NCBI RefSeq assembly: GCF_010894435.1
Contig: NZ_JAAIXZ010000021.1
Span: 124,001-188,000 of the forward strand
Reading direction: 5' to 3'
Origin: Pyxidicoccus trucidator
GTDB lineage: Bacteria > Myxococcota > Myxococcia > Myxococcales > Myxococcaceae
Length of the DNA stretch: 64,000 bases
The notes beneath the pieces are model-generated. The model saw only the letters and a list, made by a program, of their open reading frames with translations. It was not told the DNA's origin and ran no database searches. The position numbers and the translations under genes were made by a program. The number at the start of each line of letters is the position of its first letter. Positions within the stretch are counted from its first letter, which is position 1. Below, piece after piece: positions 7,355-17,800 of this stretch.

Positions 7355-9883
7355 ATGCGAGTCCTTCTCGCCACGCTCTCCGTCTGTCTGCTGTCCCTGA
7401 CGGCTGCTGCCCAGCAGCCGCCCTGCCCCGCTCCCGCCGCTCCGCTCAGCACGGGCGCCATCTCCCAGGGCACGCTGGTGGCGCGGCTGCGCCAGAACAC
7501 GCAACGGACCGGCTGCCCCGACTCCGCGCCGCGCACCTTCAGCCTCCAGCACACGGAGGTGGACGCGGAGGTGAGCGGCTTCCTCGCCTCGGTCACCGTC
7601 ACCCAGGTCTTCGAGAACCCCTATACCGAGCCGCTGGAGGCCCTCTACGTCTTCCCCCTGCCGGAGCAGGCGGCGGTGGATGGCATGGAGCTCGTCATCG
7701 GCGAGCGCGTCATCCGGGGCGTCATCCAGACGCGTGAGCAGGCCCGCGCCACCTATGAGCAGGCGAAGGCACAGGGGAAGACGGCGGCGCTGTTGGACCA
7801 GGAGCGCCCCAACGTCTTCACCCAGTCCGTCGCCAACATCCTCCCGGGCGAGCGCATCCGCGTGCGCATCCACTACGTGGAGCGGCTGCCGTACGAGTCG
7901 GGCACCTACCGCTTCACCTTCCCCATGGTGGTGGGCCCCCGCTACATGGGCGGCGAGGCGCTGCCCTTCCGCCAGGGCGAGGGCACGTCTCCGGACACCA
8001 CCACCGTCCCCGACGCCAGCCGCATCTCCCCGCCCGTCCTCCCGCCCGAGCTGCGCGCCGGCCATGACATCCAGCTCACCGTGCGGCTCGACGCCGGGCT
8101 GCCCGTCCAGGCGCTGCGCTCCACGTCGCACCGGGTGGAGGTGGCGCGCGAGGGCCGCAGCCGCGCCAGCGTCCAATTGGGCCGCGACGAGCGCATCCCC
8201 AACAAGGACTTCACGCTGGAGTACACCGTCGCCGACGCGCTCATCCGCCCCGCCGTCCTCGTGCACCGGGAGCCGGGCGCCGACCACGGCTACTTCCTGG
8301 TCATGCTCAACCCGCAGCTGAGCCCCTCCGACAAGGAGGTGGTGCCGCGCGAGCTGTACTTCGTGCTCGACACCTCGGGCTCGCAGATGGGCCTGCCCAT
8401 CGAGAAGTCCAAGGCCATCACCGCCGAGGTGCTCCGCAACCTCCACCCCGAGGACACCTTCCAGGTGCTCAACTTCCACACGGAGGTGACGAAGTTCGCG
8501 CCCGCCGCGGTGCCCGCCACCCGCGAGAATGTGGCGCGCGCCCTCCCCTACGTCGCCAACTTCTGGGGCGGCGGCGGCACGGACGTGCGCATCGCCGCGC
8601 AGGAGGCCATGGTTCCGGCCAACGACCCGGCCCGGCTGCGCATGGTGTTCTTCATGACGGACGGCTACGTCGGTGGGGACGATGCCGTGCTCGCCTCCCT
8701 CCAGGAGCACCTGGGCGAGGAGACACGCATCTTCACGGCGGGCGTGGGCAGCAGCGTCAACCGCTACCTCGTCGCGAAGATGGCCGAGCTGGGCCGTGGC
8801 AGCTCCACCTTCGTCAACCTCCGGCGCCCCGAGGCGGAGGTGGCCCGCGAGTTCGAGGAGCGCATCCGCGGCCCGGTGCTCACCTCGCTGCGCGCGGACC
8901 TGGATGGACTGCCGGTGGCGGACGTGTACCCCAAGGCGCTGCCCGACCTGTTCAGCGGCCAGCCGCTGTTCCTGGTGGGGAAGTTCCAGGGAACGGGCGG
9001 AGGCGTGCTGCGGATTACCGGCCGCGTGCGTGGCGTGGAGCGTCGCTTCGAGGTGCCGGTGCGCTTCCCCGAGGCCGCCCCGGAGAACGGCGCCCTGCGG
9101 AGCCTGTGGGCCCGCCAGCGGATTGAAGAGCTGACGGTCCAGGGCTACCGGCAGGAGACGCCCGAGGTGGTGCAGGGCATCACCGCCACCGCGCTCCAGT
9201 ACGGGCTGATGAGCAAGTACACCTCCTTCGTGGCGGTGGAGCAGGTGGCGCGCGTGGAGCCGGGCACCGACTCGGTGAAGGAAGTGGTGCCGGTGCACCT
9301 GCCCGAGGGCGTGTCCTACGCGGGCGTCTTCGGTGAGCTGAGCCGCGAGGAGATTCCGCCGGGCGACCCCATCATCAGCGTGCGCGCCCCGCGCGACGCT
9401 CGCCGGGTGACGGCGTACTTCCCCTTCGGCCTGGTGAAGCCGCTCACCTTCGACACGGTGTCCGGCGCCTGGCGGGGCCGCTTCCTGGTGCCGCTGGCGG
9501 TGAAGGACGGGTACTACGAGGTCATCATCGCCGCGGAGCTTGCGGACGGCCGCGTGGTCCGCCGCGAGGTGCGCTACCGGCTGGACTCGAAGGGCAATGA
9601 CTTCGACGTGACGCTGTCCTCGGCGGAGCTTGTCCCAGGTGGCCCCCTGAAGCTGGACGTGGACGCGGTGGAGACCACCAAGGAGGTCAGCGTGTACGGC
9701 GAGCTGTTCGGCGAGGAGCAGCACCTGCTGGAGACGAAGGACGGCCTGCGCTTCTCCCGCGAGCTGACGGTGCCGGCGGAGGCCGCGCCGGGCGAGTACG
9801 AGCTGGTCTTCGTCGCCCGGGACAACGCGGGCAACCGCTTCGAGCGCCGCGAGAAGGTGCGGGTCCACGCCGCGGTGGAGTAG
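7355..9883 (+). CDS. Secreted VIT and von Willebrand factor A domain protein
   Basis: This 842-residue protein begins with a signal peptide (MRVLLATLSVCLLSLTAAAQ). A VIT domain (about residues 45-180, with VTVTQVFENPYTEPLEALYVFPLP) is followed by a vWA domain starting at ELYFVLDTSGSQMG. The latter has a complete DxSxS metal-binding (MIDAS) motif and MTDGYVGGD later. This is the inter-alpha-trypsin heavy-chain-like architecture, usually an envelope or secreted adhesion protein. The C-terminal ~250 residues look like a beta-sandwich. No C-terminal membrane helix or sorting signal is evident. The ATG at 7355 is set by the signal peptide. Confidence 0.9.
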   Translation: MRVLLATLSVCLLSLTAAAQQPPCPAPAAPLSTGAISQGTLVARLRQNTQRTGCPDSAPRTFSLQHTEVDAEVSGFLASVTVTQVFENPYTEPLEALYVFPLPEQAAVDGMELVIGERVIRGVIQTREQARATYEQAKAQGKTAALLDQERPNVFTQSVANILPGERIRVRIHYVERLPYESGTYRFTFPMVVGPRYMGGEALPFRQGEGTSPDTTTVPDASRISPPVLPPELRAGHDIQLTVRLDAGLPVQALRSTSHRVEVAREGRSRASVQLGRDERIPNKDFTLEYTVADALIRPAVLVHREPGADHGYFLVMLNPQLSPSDKEVVPRELYFVLDTSGSQMGLPIEKSKAITAEVLRNLHPEDTFQVLNFHTEVTKFAPAAVPATRENVARALPYVANFWGGGGTDVRIAAQEAMVPANDPARLRMVFFMTDGYVGGDDAVLASLQEHLGEETRIFTAGVGSSVNRYLVAKMAELGRGSSTFVNLRRPEAEVAREFEERIRGPVLTSLRADLDGLPVADVYPKALPDLFSGQPLFLVGKFQGTGGGVLRITGRVRGVERRFEVPVRFPEAAPENGALRSLWARQRIEELTVQGYRQETPEVVQGITATALQYGLMSKYTSFVAVEQVARVEPGTDSVKEVVPVHLPEGVSYAGVFGELSREEIPPGDPIISVRAPRDARRVTAYFPFGLVKPLTFDTVSGAWRGRFLVPLAVKDGYYEVIIAAELADGRVVRREVRYRLDSKGNDFDVTLSSAELVPGGPLKLDVDAVETTKEVSVYGELFGEEQHLLETKDGLRFSRELTVPAEAAPGEYELVFVARDNAGNRFERREKVRVHAAVE

Positions 9884-9929
9884 GCCCCTACCCGTCCGGG
9901 CCTCCTTCCAGGGGCCCGTGACGTGCTGG

Positions 9930-9955
9930 CCCCCGGCCGCACCTGTGGCCGGGGG
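9930..9955 (+). terminator. Hairpin downstream of the VIT/vWA gene
   Basis: CCCCCGGCC at 9930-9938 and GGCCGGGGG at 9947-9955 form a perfect 9-bp stem with an 8-nt loop, 46 bp after the VIT/vWA stop. There is no T-tract, which is common for GC-rich genomes, so the terminator call is tentative. Confidence 0.5.
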
Positions 9956-10024
9956 AGGACACACCTGCCTTCGGCCTCACAGGGGCGCGGGCGTGGCCCG
10001 GAGTTCGCAATCGGAGGCGTCGCC

Positions 10025-11698
10025 ATGTCCATTGCCCTCGCTGTCGTCACCGCCGCGTCCCTGGCCACCACCGTCACCAACACCGAGACGGTGCATGACC
10101 TGGAGTCCTTCTCCGGCCACGTCATCGCCTGCACCGAGGGGGGCCTGGAGCTGTTCACCCCCTCGGGCATGCCCGTCCATGTGCTCACCGTCGAGGACGG
10201 GCTGCCCAGCCACTTCTGCCGCGCGCTGGAGCCCGCCGGAGACCAGCTCTTCGTCGCCACGGACGAAGGGGTTGTCTCGCTCGATTTCCGCTTCCAGGTG
10301 CGGCCCGTGCTCGACGCGCGGTGGCACACGCTGCCTGCCGCGGACGGCGCGAGCGCTGACGCGTACGTGGCCCGGCTCGGCCAGCTTGCGGCGGCGCTCC
10401 CCCAAGGCTCCACGTACACCGCGCTGTCCCCGCGCTTCGCGGGCACGGCGGATGGGTACGTGCGGGAGCTGGGCACGGCGCGGATGTGGCCGGTCCCCGG
10501 GCCCGTGCGGATGCTCGCCGAGGAGCACCGGGGCCTGAAGGTGGGGACCAGCGAGGGCGCGTTCTTCATCGACGCCGGTGGGAAGCTGGCCTCCGCGGGC
10601 GACGTGCCCGTGGGGCCACTGGCCTATGCGCGCACCGACGGACTGTTCATCCTGGGCTCACAGGGAGATGTGAGCGCGTGGGACGGGGAGCTTCGCGTGG
10701 GCGCTTCCACGCGGACCGCCGGGCTGCCCGTGGGTGCCACGTCGATGAGCGTCTCTCCGGACGGCTCCACCTGGGTGGGGACCCGCGACTCGGGAGTGCA
10801 CCTGCGCTCGAAGGCGGGCTGGCGCCGGGTGACACCGACGGGCCAGCTCTGCGGCAACCATGTCACCGCGCTCACCCGCCACAAGGGGCGGCTCGTCGTG
10901 GGGACCTTCGACCGGGGCGTGTGCTGGCAGCGCGATGACGGCCGCTGGCAGTCCTTCCGCACGCCCGCGCTCCCCAGCAACCAGGTGCTCGGCATCAGCA
11001 GTGACGGAGCGCGACTCTACGTGGCCACCACCTACGGGCTGGGCCTGTACGACGGGAAGGTGTGGACGCAGCTGGCGTTCGGCGGCCGGAACCCGGTGGG
11101 GCTGGGCAAGCTCTCGGTGCTCGCGGCGGCCCGGCTCGACACGGGCGTGGCGCTCGTGGACGGGCGTGGTGCCTCCGTCGTCGCGGAGGGTGGACAGACG
11201 CTCTCACTGGTGGAGCGACTGCCGCTGCCGGAGGGCTGGAGCGAGCACCCCTCCGTGGCGGATGGCGCCGGCCGCTTCCTGTGGGTGGCCAGCGAGGACC
11301 GGGGCCTGCTGCGCTGGGACGGCGCGCGGTGGCAGCGCTTCCATGACGGGCGCGACCTCACGGACAACTGGGTGACGGCGCTCTCCACCGACGCCGAGGG
11401 CCGCGCCGTCGCCGGCACCTGCCAGGACGGGTTCAACTACTTCGATGGCTCGAAGTGGACGCGGGTGGGCGCGGCGCAAGGACTGCCCTCTCGCGCCATC
11501 GTCGCCACGGCGCTCGTGCCCGGGGGCGCGCTCATCGGCACGCTGCTCGGCGCCGCGCACTACGACGCCGCGAGCGGCACCGTGCGGCCACTTCCCCGGC
11601 TCGCGGATCCGCGCGTCTATGCCATCCTCGTGGAAGGTGACTCCACCCTCTTCGGAACCGAGGGCGGGCTGTCGTGGCTGGGAAGGGACGCTACATGA
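10025..11698 (+). CDS. Beta-propeller protein (two-component-regulator propeller type repeats)
   Basis: This 557-residue protein is made of ~40-residue repeats such as GEGLELFTPSGMPVHVLTVEDGLPS, MSVSPDGSTWVGTRDSGVHL and GISSDGARLYVATTYGLGLYDGK. Their DGLPSN-type turns are typical of the regulator propeller found outside hybrid sensor kinases. There is no kinase domain here. The N-terminus (MSIALAVVTAASLATTVTNTE) resembles a weak signal peptide. A GGAGG precedes the ATG at 10025. It may act as a periplasmic binding or scaffold protein. The 3' end overlaps the convergent next gene by 8 bp. Confidence 0.8.
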   Translation: MSIALAVVTAASLATTVTNTETVHDLESFSGHVIACTEGGLELFTPSGMPVHVLTVEDGLPSHFCRALEPAGDQLFVATDEGVVSLDFRFQVRPVLDARWHTLPAADGASADAYVARLGQLAAALPQGSTYTALSPRFAGTADGYVRELGTARMWPVPGPVRMLAEEHRGLKVGTSEGAFFIDAGGKLASAGDVPVGPLAYARTDGLFILGSQGDVSAWDGELRVGASTRTAGLPVGATSMSVSPDGSTWVGTRDSGVHLRSKAGWRRVTPTGQLCGNHVTALTRHKGRLVVGTFDRGVCWQRDDGRWQSFRTPALPSNQVLGISSDGARLYVATTYGLGLYDGKVWTQLAFGGRNPVGLGKLSVLAAARLDTGVALVDGRGASVVAEGGQTLSLVERLPLPEGWSEHPSVADGAGRFLWVASEDRGLLRWDGARWQRFHDGRDLTDNWVTALSTDAEGRAVAGTCQDGFNYFDGSKWTRVGAAQGLPSRAIVATALVPGGALIGTLLGAAHYDAASGTVRPLPRLADPRVYAILVEGDSTLFGTEGGLSWLGRDAT

Positions 11699-12029
11699 GG
11701 ATGGCCCTGAGCCAGTGCGCAAAGGGCCGGTAGATGCACATCAGGCACGGCGTAACGACCACCGAGGCCGTCAGCACCAGCCCGGCGATCGCAAATCCCC
11801 TTTGACCTGACCGAAGCCCATTGACTCCGAAGATGAACGCTCCCAGCAGGAATGGAAGCGCAAGGAACTCCAGAACAATCCCAACGGTGAAGCCGTATCC
11901 ACCCAACAAGAAGAGGACGGCAGGAGCCCCCAGCATGAAGGCCAGCACCCCGAGGACGAAGCTGATGATGGCGCTATACGGCCACGCGACCGGGCCTGGC
12001 GTCTGGGTCTCTGTCATGTCACCGGCCAT
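11691..12029 (-). CDS. Small membrane protein (DUF4190-like)
   Basis: A 112-residue protein with a short polar N-terminus and three or four hydrophobic segments (AIISFVLGVLAFMLGAPAVLFLLGG; IVLEFLALPFLLGAFIFGVNG; GFAIAGLVLTASVVVTPCLM). The alternating GxxA/GxxL segments followed by a basic turn (GLRSGQRGFAIAGL) resemble DUF4190 proteins. I chose ATG 12029 (CGGAG upstream); ATG 12017 is an alternative. Convergent with the propeller gene, overlapping its stop. Confidence 0.75.
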   Translation of the reverse strand: MAGDMTETQTPGPVAWPYSAIISFVLGVLAFMLGAPAVLFLLGGYGFTVGIVLEFLALPFLLGAFIFGVNGLRSGQRGFAIAGLVLTASVVVTPCLMCIYRPFAHWLRAILM

Positions 12030-12243
12030 GAGCAAGCTCCGTACCGGTTTGTAAGTCCTTGAATCTCCATGCAAGCCAGGGCGGCCCGTCAACGTTGTTG
12101 TCACCCGGTGTCCGCGGAGGTGACACCGGGAGCGGTCCTGACGTCTCGAGGCGCGCACCTCGAGACGCCAGGCCCTTCACGCACCGGAGGTCAGCACTCG
12201 CTGCCCGGCACCACGCTCGCGGCCCTCCACGGGAGGGGCTGGC

Positions 12244-13872
12244 TCAGTCGCAGCGCTGGACGTCCGCGGTGACGAAGCCGTTCCGGGTGGAGATGCTCCG
12301 GTCGTAGCAGGCGCCGTGGTCCCCGGTCAGCGTGTAGCGATGGGTGGAGGTCCCCACCGCGTTCCGCTGCGGGCGTGGCACGCCCAGGTTGTAGGCGGCC
12401 TCGCCGGTGTAGACATCGCTGAATTTCCGATGCGCCAGGGTGAACGGTCCCCACTTCGTGCGCGTGTCCTCCGCGTCGTTGACGGTGATGGTCGTGGTGA
12501 GCCGGTTCTCCGGCGTCAGGCTGATGAGCCCGTCGAGCACGAAGCGCTTCTCGGACCGGTCCACCGTCGGGAAGAGCCCCCGGCCGTGGACCGTGACGGT
12601 GCTGGTGTCATTCCAGGTGGCGGTGAGCCCATCCGGGTTCTCCGCGTCGCCCAGCCAGCGGTGCATGCTCGAGTTGGACACGGACTGCTCCACGGTGGTC
12701 ACCACCCTCCCGTGCGAGGTCCGCAGGTAGCCGGAGACGCGCAGGTGATGGCTGCCCTGCGTGTCCACCTGGTGCCAGCCGTCCACCAGCGTGTGCGTCG
12801 ACACATTGGCCACCGGCCCCACCTGGTGCACGAGCAGGCCGCCCGTGACTTGCGAGGCGCGCGCGTCCCGCCAGACAAGCACGTTGGTGGGCAGGTCCCA
12901 GCCAGGGCGTCCCTCCGGGACACCGAGCACCCGCACCGTGAGCTGGTGCGGCTGGCCGTCGGTCAGCAGGCCGACGAACGGCGTGAGGTCATAGCGGATG
13001 GGGCGGATGTCGAAGGCGCGCGGCGCCGGCAGCACGTACCAGAGGAACGGGTTGGACCAGCCGCCCGTGTAGACGTGCGGGAAGGGCATGGCGATACCAG
13101 CCACCCTGCCGTCCACTTCAATCTGGACCTCGCGGTACGGGCCCGCGTCGGCGGGGCACGAGTACGGCACCACGGTGGGCGCGGTGATGTACCAGAACTC
13201 CTCGCAGCCTCCGCCCGAGCCCGTCGCGTACACCTCGGCGACGAGCCGCTCGGTGTTCCGGGGCACCGTCACTTCGCCAAGCTGTGCGCTGCCCTCGCGG
13301 CGCGGGTTGGTCAGCGGGAGCACGTCGCTCGCCGTGTCGGCGGGCTTGTAGCGGCCCTTCGCCGGGTAGAAGGTCAGGTAGACCTGCACGTCCAGCACGC
13401 CGGTGTACGTGTCGTTGACCACGTTGCCAATCAGCATCCAGACGGGCTGGGGCCGGGCCAGCAGGGGCGCGTAGGCGGTGACGTCCTTCTCCACGGACCA
13501 GGCAATGCCCTCACGGGAAGGCTCGGGCGTGGACGTCTTGAAGAGGGTGACGCCACCCACCTCCAGGTGCCCGAGCCGGTCGTACTGCACGCCCTGCACC
13601 TTGCCTTCCAGGCGCAGCACCACCTGATGCCAGGGACCGGGGCAGTCCGCGGGCGGGGTGAAGGTGCCGGTGTAGGGCGTGAAGTCATCGAACTGCTCGT
13701 TGACGATCTGGACGGTGCACGAAGGCGTCGCGGGCCGCTCCACCGGGGGCGCGGCGGTGCGCGGGTCGTCCCAATCGGTGCCGAACTCGGGGGGCGGCTC
13801 GGCGGCGAAGGCAGGGGGCACCGCGCAGAGCGCGAGGCCCGCGACGGCAAGCACAGCGGAGAGACGTTTCAC
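12244..13872 (-). CDS. Secreted PNGase A-like peptide-N-glycosidase
   Basis: About 542 residues, starting at a GTG with GGAG 6 nt upstream and followed by a clear signal peptide (VKRLSAVLAVAGLALCAVPPAFA). The mature protein matches the peptide-N4-(N-acetyl-beta-glucosaminyl)asparagine amidase A family. Telltale stretches are GPWHQVVLRLEGKVQGVQYD, RLGHLEVGGVTLFKTSTPEP and IGNVVNDTYTGVLDVQVYLTF. The family consists of two jelly-roll domains that remove N-glycans from glycoproteins, and is best known from plants and fungi. Export suggests action on prey or environmental glycoproteins. Cysteines at both ends could form disulfides. It is divergent from the N-acyltransferase and near a GH81 glucanase. 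Confidence 0.85.
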   Translation of the reverse strand: MKRLSAVLAVAGLALCAVPPAFAAEPPPEFGTDWDDPRTAAPPVERPATPSCTVQIVNEQFDDFTPYTGTFTPPADCPGPWHQVVLRLEGKVQGVQYDRLGHLEVGGVTLFKTSTPEPSREGIAWSVEKDVTAYAPLLARPQPVWMLIGNVVNDTYTGVLDVQVYLTFYPAKGRYKPADTASDVLPLTNPRREGSAQLGEVTVPRNTERLVAEVYATGSGGGCEEFWYITAPTVVPYSCPADAGPYREVQIEVDGRVAGIAMPFPHVYTGGWSNPFLWYVLPAPRAFDIRPIRYDLTPFVGLLTDGQPHQLTVRVLGVPEGRPGWDLPTNVLVWRDARASQVTGGLLVHQVGPVANVSTHTLVDGWHQVDTQGSHHLRVSGYLRTSHGRVVTTVEQSVSNSSMHRWLGDAENPDGLTATWNDTSTVTVHGRGLFPTVDRSEKRFVLDGLISLTPENRLTTTITVNDAEDTRTKWGPFTLAHRKFSDVYTGEAAYNLGVPRPQRNAVGTSTHRYTLTGDHGACYDRSISTRNGFVTADVQRCD

Positions 13873-14109
13873 GGGTTTCTCCAGGTAGACAAGGACTGCG
13901 GGGAGACTAGGCGCCGACGGATGCGGGGGCAACGCCGGACACTGCGCCCCATTTTCAGAGAATTTTGCATCAATCGTTGCTTCGCAGGCTCTCGCTCCAT
14001 GGAGGCGGCGCTGCTGCCTTCCATCATCTCCCCGGAGCAAGCCCTGACGACCTTTTCCTCAGGCCATCAATCGCAAGCAATTGCACCCATCCGGACGCAA
14101 CCGGACGCC

Positions 14110-14709
14110 ATGACTCACGCCATTGAGGTAAGAGTCCTCACGAGTCAGGAGGATCTCAACAGCTACCGAAGGCTGCTTTTCGACGTGTATATCAACGAGG
14201 CCGGCTGGAAGTTCAATCCAACGAATCCTTCTGGAATCCGGGTCTCTGGCCATCAACTGCTTGATGACCGGGATGACATCGCCACCTGCTTCGGTGTCTT
14301 CAGCCAGGGTAGATTGGTCGGTGGCGCCAGGCTCTGCGGGAGATATCAGGATCGATTCGAGATTCATGGCTATCAACCCGAGCGGGACCTGGCCTTCCTC
14401 GACCTCCCCAACCTGGTCGAGGGGAGCAGAGCCGTCCTGCATCCCGGATTCAGAGGCACCGGCGTCTTCATGTTGCTGGTGCTGCATGTCTTTGAGTTCT
14501 GCAGGCGCAACCACTTGTTCATTTTTACAATCCCCAGCGCGCAGTCGGTGATGCGGCTCTACAAGCGGATAGGAATGCCGGCGATCGAGGGCTGCAGGTT
14601 CCGGTTTGAACCCGAGGACCCGGAAGAAGCGCAGTTGTTCCTCGCTGATTCAGAGGACGTGTTGGACACCGTCATCAAGAAGCTGGGTCAGCTCCTCCGC
14701 GCGAGTTGA
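14110..14709 (+). CDS. GNAT-fold N-acyltransferase, FeeM/LuxI-like
   Basis: This 199-residue protein has the look of N-acyl amino acid synthases and acyl-homoserine lactone synthase relatives. The N-terminus has SYRRLLFDVYINEAGW, the middle RLVGGARLCGRYQDRFEI, then VEGSRAVLHPGFRGTGVFML (the acyl-donor loop) and FTIPSAQSVMRLYKRIGMP. Such enzymes join a fatty acyl chain to an amino acid or similar amine. Two lines counted by hand (14161 and 14521) are 52-53% GC, far below neighbours, indicating recent acquisition. The ATG at 14110 gives the family-typical start; an in-frame ATG at 13999 lacks a ribosome binding site. Confidence 0.75.
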   Translation: MTHAIEVRVLTSQEDLNSYRRLLFDVYINEAGWKFNPTNPSGIRVSGHQLLDDRDDIATCFGVFSQGRLVGGARLCGRYQDRFEIHGYQPERDLAFLDLPNLVEGSRAVLHPGFRGTGVFMLLVLHVFEFCRRNHLFIFTIPSAQSVMRLYKRIGMPAIEGCRFRFEPEDPEEAQLFLADSEDVLDTVIKKLGQLLRAS

Positions 14710-14833
14710 GGGGCGGGGTCGGGTGTGGGCTGGGGCGCGGGACGCTTCTGGCGCGCGGGAATTCACACCTGGGCGCGGCGAGCGTCTCCACCAGGACAGC
14801 GTTCCATGAACGTTGACCTTCCCAGGAGAGACC

Positions 14834-17800
14834 ATGAGCTCGGATGCGCCCCTGCGCGTCGGCAAAGCCAGCATCTTCAGCTCCTACCCCAGCTGGCTGC
14901 CCGTCAAGGTGATGCCGAACTTCGACGGCACACAGGGGCCCGCGAACCCGATCGCGGGACGCCCCGTACCGACGAACAAGTGGTTCTCGCCGCTGTTCTG
15001 GTGGACGAACAACCTGGACTACGACCCGTACGGTGACAACGGGTCGGCGATCGCACTCCGCCCCATGCCGGCCATGCTCCAGGTGTCTCCCTGGGGGCTC
15101 ATGCTCACCTACCGGCACACCCCCGAGAGCAAGTGCGGTGGGGCGGGCGATGCCTCTCCCTGTGGTTGGCCCGGCAGCGCCTCGAAGATGGCGTGCAGCA
15201 ACTGGACGAACTGGCGGTTTGATCGCGACCCCAACGCCATTTTTGCCTCGATGGTGATCTCCGTCGAGAAGCTCATGGTGGACCGGGAGAAGACCCCCTA
15301 CTTCGTCAAGGCCTCGGACTTCGGAGACTGGGATGCCACCCTGGAGTGGAATGACGGCGAACGCCGACTCCAGCTCACCGGGTTGGCCGGCGGCCCCATG
15401 CTCTACGGCACCGCCTCCGGAGGGGAGCTGGAGTTCCAGCTGCCCGCCGCCGACAACCAACACCCGATCACCTTCTACGACGGACACGGAAACAGCCTGG
15501 GCCAGGCCTACATGGGCGCGACCGGCCCCAAGCTGACGGCCTCGACAGACGGCATCCTCGGCATGACGTTCAAGACGCTCGAGGGCGATGTCGTGTCCTA
15601 TGCGATCTTCGCTCCCCGGGGGACCACCTGGAACTTCACCCAGGGCACCACGGACCACAGCAAGGCGCCCGAGCGTGGCGGCTATCTGTCCATGCTGAGG
15701 TCCACCAACCTCGCGGCGGGCCACCAGCCCATCCACTTCTCGGTCGCGGTGCTGCCGCCGCCCGCGAAGGACGGCATCTCCCTCAACGCGCTCAAGGCCT
15801 TCGCCGACGCCGCCGGCTGCCACATCTCCAGGACTGTCTTCACCTGGGATTCGTGGGACACGACCCAAGGGACCATCACCACCCACTACACGTTCGACGT
15901 GCAGGCACACACGAGCGCGCTGCCCACCCCGAACCCCTCCATCCTCACCACCCTGTTCAAGCCACACCAGGCGCTGCTGGAGGGGGCGGGCGGCCCGGTC
16001 GCCTACGTGCTGGACGAGGATGGCAAGCCGTACAGCTACAACTCTCCTCGGGGGCCGCTCAAGCTCGTGCGCCTGCCCGTGGACGCCGCCTCCAGCACCG
16101 CTCGCTACTCCGTCACCTATCCGTACTACGGCTATGTGCCGGCCCTTCCCGACCTGTCGTTGAGCTGCGACGAGCTGTCCGCGCTGAAGACCTACCTGTC
16201 AGCCGATTCCCGGCAGACTCCCTCCGGCACTGCTGACTTCCTCTCCGACGAGCAGCCGGATGCGTACTCGACGGGGACCAAGCTCTATTACAAGGTGATG
16301 CAGACGGTCCTCTGGCTGCAGCAACTGCAGCAGGTCGACAGCATCCCGGACTTTCGCGTCCTGGGGCAGACCGTGGGCAAGGAGCAGGCCATTGCCCTGC
16401 TCGTGGACTTCCTCAAGGCGGAGCTGGAGAACTTCTTCTCCGCGACCCGGCCCAGGGAGCTTGCCTACCAGTGGCACTTCTTCAATCCGGACCCGGGCGA
16501 CTCCCGCGGCTTCGAGAAGAGCGCCGACGCCACCCCGCTGCCCCAGCGCTTTCCTTGCTGGCCCGGCGCGCACTGCAACCCCGATGGCGATCCACTGCTC
16601 GAGACGGGCCCCTCCTGGAAGCTGACGAAGCAGGCGCTGGTTGAAGCTCAGCGCGCAGGGAAGAACCCCTACCTCGTGCTGCGGAATCTCGACTTCACCG
16701 TCAACGCGTTCGCCGCGACGGGCCCAGCCAAGGACATGCTGCTTCACTACGCCTGGAAGGCAGGGAGCACGAAGCAGGCGCAGAACGTCAACATGTATGT
16801 GTTCTACGCGCCGTCCGGGAACAAGGCGTCGCCCGACAATCCGCGAGAGTGGACCCAATGCATCTGGGCGGACCAGTCCTGGGTGCTCAACAACCAGGGG
16901 ATTGGCGCCTTCATGGACATCCCCAAGGCCGAGACACCGTGGCGGCTGGGCCAGCTCCCCTACAACGGGACGTCGACTTGCGCCCCTCACCAGATTCCCG
17001 CCGGCAAGTACGACCTCATGCTGGTGTTCGACTGTGGGGCCGATTGTGGCGCCTTCCCCAGCATGTGCGGCGCCGGCAACCCTCCGGTGAAGCCCAACAT
17101 CGAAGCCTGGGGTGACTGGGAGCTGACGGTGGGCCCCGTCCACCTCCAGGGCAAGCCCTACAAGTTCATCGCCTACAACCGAGAGTGGAACTCCTTGCTG
17201 GGCAACACCTCGTGGTACGGGTCGATCGAAAATCTCGCCGACCACCACTTCGGCTGGGGCTACCTGATCAAGGCGGCGGCGCTGGTCGCCCAGTTCGACA
17301 CCCGCCTCGACCCGGACACGAAGAAGCCCTGGTGGGACGTCGAGCAGGGCTGGGGCGGAATCGTCAACCTGATGGTCCGGGACGTGATGGACTGGCGCAA
17401 GCCCGGTGAGCCAGCTCCCGCCGGCCTGTCGTTCGCGCGCTGCAAGTACCTGAACCCTGTCGAAGGGCACATGTACGCCAACGGGCACGGCAACAGCGGC
17501 GATGGAAACGACGAGGAGTCATCGTCCGAGGCGGTCAACTTCGCGGACGCCTGCATCGAGTGGGGCGCGGCTACCGGGCAGAACGACATCCGAGACGTGG
17601 GCATCCTGCTGCGCTCCATGTACGCCCAGGCCGTGCCGATGTACTGGTTCAACGTCGATGGGGACGTGCTGCCGTCCACAACGGCGAAGGAGCCGTTCCC
17701 GATTGCCGGGCAGATCACTGGCGCCGGCAATCGCCATGACACCTACTTCTCCGGCGGCGACAGCGACGCGGGGTGCCCTTCGCGCAACAGCGACGTGGTC

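Noticed and set aside
5819..9964. Very long minus-strand open frame (about 1380 codons)
   Set aside because: It lies antisense to the second glycosyltransferase and the VIT/vWA gene. Its translation is Arg/His/Gly-rich without domains, as expected from the antisense of GC-rich codons.
12316..14109. Plus-strand open frame continuing upstream of the N-acyltransferase
   Set aside because: It is antisense to the PNGase A-like gene, and only the part from 14110 shows family-like sequence.
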